Source of the DNA: Porphyra umbilicalis
Taxonomy: Eukaryota > Rhodophyta > Bangiophyceae > Bangiales > Bangiaceae
Direction of reading: 5' to 3'
NCBI GenBank assembly: GCA_002049455.2
Contig: KV919035.1
Coordinates: 43,081-107,080 of the forward strand
DNA: 64,000 nucleotides
In this document: positions 1-9,468 of the stretch, piece by piece
How the letters are laid out: each line of letters opens with the position of its first letter
Numbering within the stretch: position 1 is the first letter of the stretch
The notes under the pieces: generated by a model
What the model was told of the DNA's origin: nothing
Seen by the model: only the letters and a program-made list of their open reading frames with translations
Database searches by the model: none
Position numbers and translations under genes: made by a program

Positions 1-1100
1 GCCATTGGCAAGACAAACCCGCAAGGGTGCGAGCCCGTAAACAGGTCCGTGTCGACGGACAACAGGAGTAGTGGACCATGGCCACACGTGACACCCCTGG
101 CATGGTTACCATCACAACGAACACTCGGTCATGCCGACATAAGTCAATGGCGGTCGCCCGCGGCCTTGCCATCGTCAAGCCCGACGAACCCTTCTTAGTC
201 AAGTTATGCAACTTTGGCAAGGACCAAGTCATTGTTCGCAAGAACTGAACCTTGGGGTTTGCAGAGCCCTACCAAGTGTGACAACACGCTCAACCCACCC
301 CACCCAGTTTGGGGGAGGGCGAGCCAGACCGTGTCGCCGTATAGTCCTATCGGGGAATGACCGCCCCGGAAGAAAGACCCGAAGAGCACACACGCACGGC
401 GTCGACCGGGGGAAAGCGCTGCGAGCGACAAACACGAGTTGTGTGACCGGAAGCTTACTGGCCCTCGTCTAAGGCCTCGAGGAAACACTCACGCCTTGCC
501 CTCTTATCCCGTCCGTTCCCCTCAGACCCTCCGAAGACCCCCCTCAGACCCCCTCAAAGGACCCTCGGAAAACCCTCCTCAGACACCCTCATAGAACCCT
601 CGGAAAACCCTGCCCTCAGGGCCCATGGGGCCAGTCTCAGCGGAGGACGGCCGAAGCTTCGAATATCGCCGTGAGTAGAGGCGGGGGCAGGGCGCTACGT
701 GACACCCTCGCGGCGCCCCGGGGTCAGGGGCGCGGAGTAACATAAGTCGATTATCCAAGTCGGGTTTACACAAAACTGGGTCCTTAAGTAGGGGCCCGCC
801 CGTGAGGGTTACGAATCCCAGGGAAGTATTGGGATCGCGGTTGTGGCTGGTGGGCGACGAGGTGATCATAAGTGGGTCCCCAACGGAACAATTTCAAATA
901 TGCGGTAGTGGGACATATTTCCGGGAAATCTTGTTCCCCCCAGTGTGGGGGCCATGTGCCGGACCGTCACTCCAAGGGCCGATGATGAACGCCGTTTTGG
1001 ATGACAACAGTCCAAAGAATGGAACCGATACTTCATCGGACAACGCGAGTCGTGACTCACTGGAGAACCTCGACCCCAGTGAGGCTTCCGAGTATCTGCA
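1..1100. other. No gene recognised; short C-rich tandem repeat
   Basis: I see no convincing gene here. Around 517-612 a short degenerate tandem repeat built on CCCTCAGAC and CCCTCGGAAAACC motifs recurs about six times. The open frames on both strands have no recognisable motif. Because a gypsy reverse transcriptase fragment follows directly, part of this stretch may be upstream sequence of that element, but no gag or protease motif is visible. Confidence 0.4.
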
Positions 1101-1103
1101 CAA

Positions 1104-1652
1104 GCAGATTCGAGACATGCTCAAGACGCGTTCGTCAATGAAACCCTTGGCGTCATTCGTGCTACGGAGCACGCCATCGTCACTCCTCCAGACGCTCTGC
1201 CCATACGGGCTCAACCCTTCCGGACCGGGCCGTTCAAACGGCAGATAATCTCTGATCAGATCAACAAGTTGTTGAAGCTCAACTTCATTGCCCCTAGCCA
1301 TAGTGCTTGGGCAAGGCCCGTGGTAATTGTACCAAAGAAGGACAGCAATGCCAGGTTCTGTGTCGACTATCGTCGGTTAAACAACATCACCAAGAAGGAT
1401 GCTTATCCCTAGCCTCGAATGGAGGACTGCCTTGACTCCTTGGGAGATGCCCAGGTGTTCACGTCTCTCGACTGCACCGCGGGGTACTGGCAAGTGCCCT
1501 TACGTAAGGAAGACCAAAAGAAGACGGCGTTCACAACGCACTGTGGTATACACTACTGGTTATCAATGCCTTCCGGCTTGACGAACGCGCCTGCAACCTT
1601 TCAGCGTGCGTCAGATGTTATACTCTCGGGCTTGAAGTGGCAGATATGCTGT
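1104..1652 (+). pseudogene. Ty3/gypsy reverse transcriptase, 5' fragment
   Basis: The plus-strand frame reads as the N-terminal part of a Ty3/gypsy reverse transcriptase. It carries the pre-RT stretch ending in PIRAQPFR, then RPVVIVPKKD, RFCVDYRRLN, SLDCTAGYWQVPL, KKTAFTTH and the NAPATFQR motif, in the usual order. A TAG codon at 1410-1412 interrupts the frame at a position that normally holds a leucine (between DAYP and PRMED). The frame stops matching at 1650, immediately before the catalytic YLDD box, which resumes about 0.9 kb downstream at 2567. The gene is therefore broken by a nonsense codon and by inserted DNA. The family call is secure from the motif order; the element is clearly dead. 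Confidence 0.88.
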
Positions 1653-2120
1653 AGTCCTACGCCAGCGGCGCTGTTCTCGTGGCTGTGGGCGCTGGTGCTC
1701 GGAAGCCGGGTGGTCGGTGGTGTGTCGCCCTTGTGGCGTGCCACTGCTGCGTGTGAGCGCCTGCGGCGCACGTGTCCGGGTTAGCTCGTCGGATTGTCCG
1801 GTGCTGCCAGCGGAGCGTGTCAATCCAGATTGGGTTGTGTCATGCATTGGAGGGAATCATCTGCATCGCAGGTATTTGGCAGCGCGGGACCGGGTCAACT
1901 AGTGGCCCCGGTCCCCGCGCAGCGGTTTCCGCCCTTTAAGGACGAAGGGCGACGACGGTGGGAGGCACCGTCGTCGCCGGCACGTAAACCGTGCCTCTTT
2001 GTCTTGGCGTTTCGGTCGGCCTGACTTCCTGGAGCTTGAGCCCCATAGCGGGTGACGCACGAGCGGCTAGGACGGCCGGTACTTTCCTCCTCTCCGAGGT
2101 GATCGCGAATCATTGTACTA
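1651..2120. mobile_element. Candidate solo LTR inserted in the gypsy RT
   Basis: This 470-bp block separates the two halves of the reverse transcriptase together with the inverted-repeat element that follows. It starts TGTAGTCC and ends close to GTACTACA, so its ends form the 5'-TG...CA-3' signature with a 6-bp inverted match (TGTAGT/ACTACA). The flanks (TATGC on the left, TATTGC on the right) are similar but not an exact target duplication. It has no coding capacity. A solo LTR is the best reading, but without a second copy in the window it stays tentative. Confidence 0.4.
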
Positions 2121-2569
2121 CATATTGCTAATCCCCCAATTCTGTCCTCATCGACCAGGAACGGTTCCTGGCGGTACGGTTCTTGTGGAACTGGCCATCT
2201 ATTGGTTAAACGCAGCGGTAAACAGCTGCTCAGCACGAATATGAGACGTCCTATTGGCACTCCCACCGCCACTTTCGTGCAGAACCGAGATCCTTCTTTT
2301 TCTTGAGATTCTCTTCCGATCCCTTCCGTCTCAAGGGAGCAACCGGCCCGCAATCGTTGAGATATCGAGAATTTCTGGGAGATACGCAGAAAAGTGCAGA
2401 AAAACGAAGGCGTCGATTGTGCTATTGGGGGCCGTATGGGCACATTCTGTAAAGATCGGGCCGGAAATGCACTGCTGTCGGACTGCTCGACCAAAGAGAG
2501 ATCTGCGTTCATAGCGTTTCCACTACCGTTCCGGGGCGATGAGGACAGAATTGGGGGATCAGCAATATG
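2121..2569. mobile_element. 449-bp non-autonomous TIR element (copy A)
   Basis: The ends are 33-bp terminal inverted repeats differing at one position: CATATTGCTAATCCCCCAAT... at 2121-2153 and its reverse complement at 2537-2569. The interior has no transposase. Two related 405-bp elements lie at 49453-49857 and 50889-51293, sharing the terminal core TATTGCTGATCCCC and the GTCCT that follows. If the adjacent solo-LTR-like block is removed, the element is flanked by TGC on both sides, suggesting a 3-bp target duplication. Superfamily is unresolved. Confidence 0.75.
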
Positions 2570-2660
2570 CCTTGTCTACTTAGACGACGTCGTACCTTCT
2601 TCGCGAACGCGGAACAACACGGAGTAGGATTGTACAGTTTCGCACCCGTACGACACCTTT
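2566..2660 (+). pseudogene. Ty3/gypsy reverse transcriptase, YLDD fragment
   Basis: The gypsy reverse transcriptase resumes here with LVYLDDVV, which contains the catalytic YLDD aspartates, followed by a serine/arginine stretch and then, after a frame change, NAEQH. In intact elements this follows directly on the sequence that ends at 1650. The six bases ATATGC occur both just before 1651 and at 2565-2570, as expected if an insertion duplicated them. After about 2660 reverse transcriptase similarity is lost and repeat sequence begins. Confidence 0.8.
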
Positions 2661-3245
2661 TGCAAGAGTTATGCTCGTCGCCGTACCCCACGCTCAATCT
2701 TACCATTCAGAAATATTTGACACGGGGTCATGTAGAACGAAATATCCATCACTCTTTCCTCGCTCGCCAACACGTCGAGAAGAAAACAAGACTGCTTCAC
2801 CCTCATATACGTCCGTAGTACATCAGGCATGCGGGGTCCGAACCGAATCCAACTTCGCCCTCCGGAGATACACCTTCCAATTCAATTATGGGGTTCCAAT
2901 TCACTTCAGCCCCCCACACCGCCCAAGAATTGCTGACTTGGTCCACCTGCCCCATACTGCCGGCATGCCCGCTTTCTATCGATCGTAACTGTAGAGTTAC
3001 AAGACCGTTCACCTTCTAGTTCCAGAGTTGTGGTTCTTAATCCAAATATCGGGGTTTTATTCACTTGAACCGCCCACACCGCCCAAACTTTGCTGAATTG
3101 GTCCATCTACGCCGTACCGCCGGCATTGGCGTTTGATATCGATCATCACTGTACAGAGACAAGGACGGTTACCGGCTAGGTCCGGAGATACATGTCCCAA
3201 TCCACACATTGGGTGCTAATTCATTTCAAACCCCCGCACCGCCCA
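2643..3245. repeat. Degenerate tandem repeat of about 159 bp, first block
   Basis: The block contains units starting near 2865, 3024 and 3182, each opening CCGGAG or CCAGAG and containing the CCGCCCA...TTGCTGA.TTGGTCCA core. About 380-400 bp of it (2643-3023) recurs nearly identically at 4357-4735. No coding function is evident. The position between a gypsy reverse transcriptase and a chromodomain remnant suggests decayed retroelement or satellite sequence. Confidence 0.7.
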
Positions 3246-3405
3246 AAAGCTTATAGCCTCAATCTTGGAACTTTCCACCCTCACTCCCTTGACCTTCTTC
3301 GACCAGTTTTCTATGTCAAGTCCTATCTTCTCTCAATAGAAACGTCTTTTCCGAATCCCAGCTGCTCTCGCGCCACCTCCCCCCAAACTTAAACTTTTTG
3401 ATTGG

Positions 3406-3645
3406 GTATGTGCGACAGCTCGGTATGTGCGAGAGTCTGGTATGTGCGACAGCGGGGTCTGTGCGACAGCCTGGTATGTGCGACAGTCTGGTATGTGCGA
3501 CAGCTGGGTATGTGCGACAAGATGTCGCGTGACAAATATGATCACGTGAGACACGTCATCTCAAATGACACATCACCTCGTGCAATGCCTTGGTATGTGC
3601 GACAGCCGGGTATGTGCCACAGTTTGGTATGTGCGACAGAAACAT
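3406..3645. repeat. 18-bp tandem repeat, consensus GGTATGTGCGACAG
   Basis: Seven head-to-tail units of 18 bp run from about 3406 to 3519, each with the core TATGTGCGACAG followed by four variable bases. After a gap of some 70 bp, three more units occur at 3591-3643. The gap and right flank contain related words (TGTCGCGTGA, CACGTGAGAC). No protein reading is convincing. It may be a minisatellite or an array of protein-binding sites. Confidence 0.8.
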
Positions 3646-3659
3646 CATCTCGAAAGACA

Positions 3660-4356
3660 CGTCATCTTGTGCGACACTCTGTCGCGTGAAATCCGTCAAT
3701 GTCAACGATATTTATAAGGTTCGGCGCGCTTCTGCCATCAACTTCTAGAGACAACGCCGACGTACTTACCGTATCCCCTCCATTATTTCCCAATGGTAAT
3801 GACAATTTCCCCAATCCACGTCCGATCGCCCATACACCCCCTAAACTCATACTAGACATGCATTCTGGACCTCCTTGACGCCCTCTACTTGTTTCCGTCA
3901 ATACCGCCGACGTTTCGCATGGTCCTCGTGCCCATCTGCGTCATACCGCTAAAAGTACCAGAAGTCACCTCTCCGACCCCCTCACCCAGAGCTCTCATCA
4001 ACTTCGCCACGCCACCACCTTGCGTCATGGGTCCCCATAAGACCCGTATAGGTTCCCCGTTCGCGCCCTTCCCCAGCCAACTTTATGGCCCAAAACCCAC
4101 TATTCATGATAAACTTCACCCTCCACCCTCGCCCAGGTATGCAACGCGTACTTTTCACACTTCACCCTCTTGGGCCGTCTGTGTAGCCCAGCCCTGTACA
4201 GTTTCTCGCGTCTTCGCACTCGGCTTGCAGAGATACAGCGCCAAAACCACCGTTCGACGCTACGACATCCAGGGCCTCCCCCATCTCTGCAAACGCACGC
4301 GTTGGCCACACTGTGCCCTTGCTCCCCACGTTTGAAATATTCGAGTAGAGGTCCGA
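3660..4356. other. No gene recognised
   Basis: This stretch has lower GC than the right half of the window and contains only short, motif-less open frames. I see no repeat within it. Confidence 0.4.
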
Positions 4357-4835
4357 ACCCGTACGACACCTTTTGCAAGAGTTATGCTCGTCGCCGTACC
4401 CCACGCTCAATCTTGCCATTCAGAAATATTTGACACGGGGTCATGTAGAACGAAATATCCATCACTCTTTCCTCGCTCGCCAACACGTCGAGAACAAAAC
4501 AAGACTGCTTCACCCTCATATACGTCCGTAGTACATCAGGCATGCGGGGTCCGAACCGAATCCAACTTCGCCCTCCGGAGATACACCTTCCAATTCAATT
4601 ATGGGGTTCCAATTCACTTCAGCCCCCCACACCGCCCAAGAATTGCTGACTTGGTCCACCTGCCCCATACTGCCGGCATGCCCGCTTTCTATCGATCGTA
4701 ACTGTAGAGTAACGAGACCGTTCACCTTCTAGTTCCGGAGTTGCGGTTCTTGATCCAAATATCGGGGTTTAATTCACTTGAACCGCCCACACCGCCCAAA
4801 CTTTGCTGACTTGGTCCATCTGCCCCATACCGCAA
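4357..4835. repeat. Second copy of the 2643-3080 repeat block
   Basis: The sequence from 4357 to about 4735 repeats 2643-3023 with only a few substitutions, and similarity continues more weakly into the next 159-bp unit. The two copies lie in the same orientation about 1.7 kb apart. The block ends at the chromodomain remnant. Confidence 0.8.
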
Positions 4836-4837
4836 CT

Positions 4838-5023
4838 GCCGACGAGTATGTGATTGAGAAACGCCTTGGCTCACGCCAGACTGGCGACAGCTATAGCGCC
4901 AAGGTGCGCTGATTCGACTACGAGTCGAAGGTCGACACATGGGAACCCCTGGAGAACCTCTCACGCAACCTGGTGGTGCGCTTTCTTCGACATAAGAAGA
5001 AGCATGTACCGGGGTTCGAATGA
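4838..5023 (+). pseudogene. Chromodomain remnant of a Ty3/gypsy chromovirus integrase
   Basis: The plus frame starting near 4838 reads DEYVIEKRLGSR, then a stop, then FDYESKVDTWEPLENL and a basic tail, ending at TGA 5021-5023. This is the order of a chromodomain: an YxVEKIL-like strand, a WxGY-like turn and the TWEPxENL signature. Chromodomains of this kind sit at the C-terminus of the integrase in chromoviruses, a Ty3/gypsy branch. The TGA at 4910-4912 falls where a tryptophan codon (TGG) is expected, so the frame is dead. Together with the reverse transcriptase at 1.1-2.6 kb on the same strand it probably marks one decayed chromovirus. Confidence 0.72.
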
Positions 5024-5758
5024 AAAAAGCCAACACGGCGAAGTCGCCTACAAGCCGGGCTCACAACCGTGGCCAACATCGCCATTGTGGCTCCAAGTGG
5101 ATACCCACTATCCAACATGTCCGTGATAACGGTGACGGAGGTGTCCACGCCAATGTCTCGTGGACAGATTTAACAACCGCCGCCGCAATTCAGGAAGTTG
5201 TTCCTGTCGCGTTGCATAAGTTGACTCTGCTTGCCTTGACGCGCAACTTTGCGTATGACCCGCAACTTGCTTCGCGGCATTTCTCTCGGTTAAACCGTGC
5301 TTTCGGTCCGTACACTTACGTGCGGCCAAAATCCGCGCAAGCGACAATGATCGAAGCCGATTCTTCGGCCCCAGCCCTTCCCAACGGGTTCCTCGTACCA
5401 CCGGTGCAGCACTTGGATTCAATCTTTCGTCGCCTGGTGAACTCCACCGAGATGGCGTCCGTGGTCATCCCACAATGGACAAATACCAGTTGATACGCAA
5501 CCGCCATACGCGCATGTTTCGAGTACGAAGTGCTTTTATCAACAGATGCAAGGGATACGAATCCCACACCATGGGCCATGCTGGCCTGCCACTTCCTTCA
5601 TCGCTATGATGACAAACAGAAAAATTGGGAAGTGGATACAAACATGTCAAACGACAAACAAGCACAAGACGAAGAAACATCAACACCTTAAGGGCGCAAG
5701 CCCCAGACAGTAAAACACACTGCCGCCAGTGTCAGCCGAGCAAGTCACTGAGAAATGA
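5024..5758. other. No gene recognised; one unassigned 157-codon open frame
   Basis: A plus-strand open frame covers 5020-5493 (157 codons) and overlaps the last base of the chromodomain stop. It has balanced composition but no motif I can name. It could be a decayed 3' part of the gypsy element or chance. Nothing else is visible up to the P5C dehydrogenase region. Confidence 0.35.
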
Positions 5759-5761
5759 ACA

Positions 5762-6160
5762 CTACTCCTCCTCCTCATCGCTGCGACCCGAGTCGCGACT
5801 GCAACAGTGGCAACAGCCAACGCTGGCCCCCGACTCCCGGGAGACGCTACGCGCGCGCGTGATGCGTACCGACGGCGGGGCCCCGCCCGACGGCCCCCCG
5901 TTCTCATGCGCACGACGCCCCAGGACGCTCTGAGCGTTAAAGCGCGTCGGCGCTACCGCCTCCTCGGGCTGAAAAGGCTTGAGGTGCCGAGCGAAGCGCT
6001 CGTAGTTGGCATCGCCATAAACGGCGCGAGCCCCGGCCTGCGCAATAGTGGCCAACGGCGACTCAACCCCTCGCCCGTCCGCCCGCTCCACAGCATGGCG
6101 CAAGCCGGTCACTTTATCCCTCCAGGCATGCGCCATCTCCGGCGGCCGCCGCCAAAGGGC
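5762..6160 (-). CDS. Unrecognised open frame abutting the P5C dehydrogenase 3' end
   Basis: Downstream of the last clear P5C dehydrogenase motif (GQQPFGG, near 6165) a different minus-strand frame stays open for about 130 codons and ends in a run of four glutamates at TGA 5762. It is not Arg/Pro-monotonous: it contains a mixed segment with ARAVYGDANYERFARHLKPF and then a Gly/Ser-rich, acidic tail. It does not resemble the conserved aldehyde dehydrogenase C-terminus. It could be a lineage-specific extension reached by splicing or frame change, or sequence brought in by a rearrangement that removed the enzyme's end. I do not recognise the family. Confidence 0.35.
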   Translation of the reverse strand, partial: ALWRRPPEMAHAWRDKVTGLRHAVERADGRGVESPLATIAQAGARAVYGDANYERFARHLKPFQPEEAVAPTRFNAQSVLGRRAHENGGPSGGAPPSVRITRARSVSRESGASVGCCHCCSRDSGRSDEEEE

Positions 6161-8425
6161 TGCTGCCCGACGACCGCGCCCGTCGACGGCCCATTGATAT
6201 ACAGGTTTCCCGCCGCGTGGCGGAGGCGGTCGGCGGCGGCGGCGACCGCCGCCCGCTCCGACGCAAACACCGACCCGGTGAGAGCGTACGTCGACGTGCC
6301 GTCGATGCGGTCGAGGATGGCGGCAAAGGCGTCGGTCATGGCCGGCGTGCTGGCGGCGGGGGGGCGGGGGGGGGGGGGGGGTACCGCCCGCCTTGGCCGT
6401 CCCCGTCGCCGCAGGGGTGCCCCCGTTGGCCGCCGCCGCCGCCGCCGTGACGGCCGCCACGGCCGGCGGCACGTCGGCCGGCGGCACCCCGTCGGGGTAG
6501 ACGTAGACGGCAAGCACGGGCCCAAACACCTCCTCCCGCATCACCTCGGCGTCGTGGTCGGCCGCGAGGACGACCGTCGGGTCAACCCACCAGCCGCCCT
6601 CGGCCGACCCCCCCCCCCCACGAGCACCTCCACCGACGGGTCGTCGGCGGCGCGGCGGAGGACGCCCATGATGCGCTCCCAGGCGCGCCCGTCAATAACC
6701 GCGCCCGTAAAGTGGGCGAGGTCCTCAGGGCTCCCGACGGCCACCCCGTCGGCAACGCCGTCGAGCAACAGCACCCGCACCGCCGGCCACAGCGACGACG
6801 GCACGTACAGGCGGGCGGTCGTCGAACACTTTTGGCCCGAATACTCAAAGGCGCCCCGCACCGACGCCGCCACCGCCGACCGCAGGCGCCGCCCGTCGGG
6901 CGGCCAGCCGAGGGCGGCGTGCAAGAGGTGAAAGTTTTTGCCCCCCGTCTCCCCAACGAGCCGCGGATAGGCCTTGTAGGTGGGCGTGCGGCCGCCGACG
7001 GCGGCGACGAGGCGGTTAAAGGTGCCCGTCGAGCCCGTAAAGTGGATGCCCGCCAAGTCGGGGGACCCCGTGACGGCAGCGACAAAGGCGTCGGCGGGGC
7101 CGGGCACGAATTGGATGACGCCGGGCGGGAGGCACGCCTCGGTGAGGAGCGCGTGGAAGAGGTAGGCGGGGTAAGCGGTGGCGGGGGCGGGGGACCAGAG
7201 GGCCGTGTCGCCGACAAGGGCGGGGGCCGACGGCAGGTTGACGCCAATGGAGATGAAGCTGTGGCGTGCGCGGGGGGGGGGTCCACACGACCGACAGCCA
7301 AACGGGCGGTGAGCGGGAGTGAGTACCACGGGCGGGCCAACAGGAGCAGGCGTTAGCAGCGTGCTCGGTCAGACGCAGTCCACAACAGAGCGAGCCAGAC
7401 ACGCAGCCGGCAGTGTGCCTGCACCCCCCAGCCCCCCCAGTCACCCCCATCCCCCCGAAAGCCACGCCCACCCGCCCACCCGCCCCCCACCACGTACTTG
7501 AAAGGAGACATGCACGCGACAAACCCCTCGAGCGGCCGCGCCTCACACCAGTTCCACTCGCCGTGGGGTTGGATCAACCCCCCCCCTCGGCCGGGAGGCC
7601 GACCCCCCCATGCGCCGCCCGAGGTCCTCCGCGGCCGCCACGCCAAAGCGCCAAAAGTCGGCCGCCTCGGCGACCGCGTCAATCTCGGCCTGCCACGCGC
7701 TCTTGCCCATCGCGAGCACCGCCGCGGCGGCGACGCGCCACCGCCACGCGTCCGTGCCGAGGAGGTGGGCGGCGGCGAGAAAGACGGCCGAGCGGTCCGC
7801 CTGGGAGGCCGTCGACCAGTCGCGCCACGCGGCGGCGGCGCCGGCGGCCGCCTCGGCGAGGTGCGCCGGCGTCGCAGAGGAGGTGAGAGAAATAGGGGGG
7901 GCGACCGTGTCGTGGGGGATGGCGTGCGCGACGCGCGTGGGGGGGGGGTGTGCACCGGGCGCCCATTGATGACGAGGGGGATGGGGTGGGGGGCGGCCGC
8001 GCGGGCCTCGGCGAGCGCCGCTTGGAGCATCTGTGGGTGGGGAGACCAGGCGGCCCCAGTCGTAGCGGCGGGGAAGCGTCCATTCGTGCTCGTCAGTCGG
8101 GTGCTCGCACCCGTGACGCCGCGTGGCGGCGCGTGGCCGCCGCTCGGGCGCGCGCGCGCCGCGCCGGCCACTCCCGCCACGGCAGCCGCCCACGGCCACC
8201 CGCACCTCAACGTACCGTCACCTCCCGGGAGCCCGGGCGGTACTCGAGGCACCGCTCATTCACCGGGCGCGGCGGGTGGGTGGCGCCGGCCACGTGGCGG
8301 CGGCCGCCCGCCGACCAGGCCGCGCCAACGACGCGAGGGGGGGCCCGCGGGCGCCCCGCGGTGGGGGCGGCGGCAAGCCGCCGCGCCGCCGACAGCAGCA
8401 GGCGGGACGACGGTGCGGGCGCCAT
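6109..8425 (-). CDS. Delta-1-pyrroline-5-carboxylate dehydrogenase, mitochondrial (frame broken at homopolymers)
   Basis: The enzyme (ALDH4 family) oxidises P5C/glutamate semialdehyde to glutamate with NAD+, the last step of proline breakdown. Three exons fit: 8425-8216, 8030-7498 and 7258 to about 6109. The introns start GTACGT and end AG, and joining them gives PFNFISIG across the second junction. The start at 8425 gives an Arg/Ala-rich presequence typical of mitochondrial import. Diagnostic motifs are GKNAWQAEID-like (GKSAWQAEID), PLEGFV, PGVIQFVPG, FTGST, GETGGKNFH and the catalytic cysteine in GQKCS (6826-6828), then EEVFGPVLAVYVYPD, YALTG, NLYINGPSTGAVVGQQPFGG. Continuity needs small length changes in G/C runs at 7939-7948, 6608-6619 and 6366-6381. 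After GQQPFGG the usual last 30 or so residues are missing. It is either a real gene with consensus errors or a recent pseudogene. Confidence 0.85.
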
Positions 8426-9468
8426 GGCGGCCGGCGGCCGGCGGGGGCGCCCACACGGCCTCGGGCGGCGGGCAATGGCGCGGCGTCGGCAATGGCGTTG
8501 CGGACAAGAGGGCGACCGACCGCGTTCACGCCGTCCACGTCCGCCCCCTACCCCGCAGCGCCGTGCCGTCGGCGGGGCGGATGGCGTAGCTGGCGACTCG
8601 GCGCAGGTGGGAGAGGGGGCACAAGTAGGTCCCGCGGCGCGCGTCCGTCACCCACACCGAGTCGACGGGCGAGGGAAACGCGACGCGGGGTCAGACGCCC
8701 GCGAGCAGCGCCGGGAGAGCCGAGGCGCCATGAGGAGGCGAGGCGGGATCCGCCAAGGCGTCGTCGTGTGCGCCTTGCCGGTCCTGGTGCGCGCCTTGCC
8801 TGTCCTGGTGTGCGCCTTTGCCATGCGAGCGTGCGGGGCGCTGAGAGATACCTCGCGACGATCGCCAAAATTGAGTGGAAGAAGCGCCGCTCTTGATCCG
8901 CGAGCTCCACGTGGAAGCTCCACTGGCTCGGCCCGCAAATGCTGCATGACATACAGAGATCAGTAGAAGCCCCCCCCAGCGGCAGGGGGGGCTGTTAGCG
9001 AGGCTCGTGCAAATGCTATTTGAAAGAACTACACGCCAATGTGAACCGATAAATAATTATTGAGAAGCATCCAAGCACGTTTCTTGTCGCCACGTTGGCC
9101 AAAGATCCGCTTTCATCGTCGGAGCTATCAGGTGCCACCCACGTCCTTCCTGTCGTCGAGTCCGTTTGTGTTGGTGGGGAAGGGGATGCCCGCACCACGC
9201 CGAGAGTAAAGCGTGCACACAAAGGGGGGATCGTTCTCTTGCTCTCTGCCGCATCACCCCGGCACTCCCCCGGCTCACCTCGGGCCGCCATGTATACTCG
9301 ACTCCTGGCCTCTGCCCGCTCGCCTCGCCCTCGCCCCGCGGGGCCCTCTGCTCGCGCGCACGCCCTCGTCGCCTCACTCTGCCCCCCGCACTCACCGCAC
9401 GCCGCGCGCACCGCGCGACACGCTCACCCCCTCGGGGTGTCCCCAGCGGGTGGTGTCTCGCCCTCATC
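8426..9468. other. Intergenic; possible copia 3' LTR region
   Basis: This stretch holds the presumed promoter of P5C dehydrogenase (minus strand) and the sequence downstream of the copia polyprotein. A GC hairpin lies at 8968-8993: AGCCCCCCC and GGGGGGGCT flank an 8-base loop. The copia 3' LTR should lie here, but I could not delimit it because no matching 5' LTR is present beyond 13.1 kb. Confidence 0.4.

Noticed and set aside
3406..3645. CRISPR array
   Set aside because: The spacers would be only four bases long and the context is eukaryotic.
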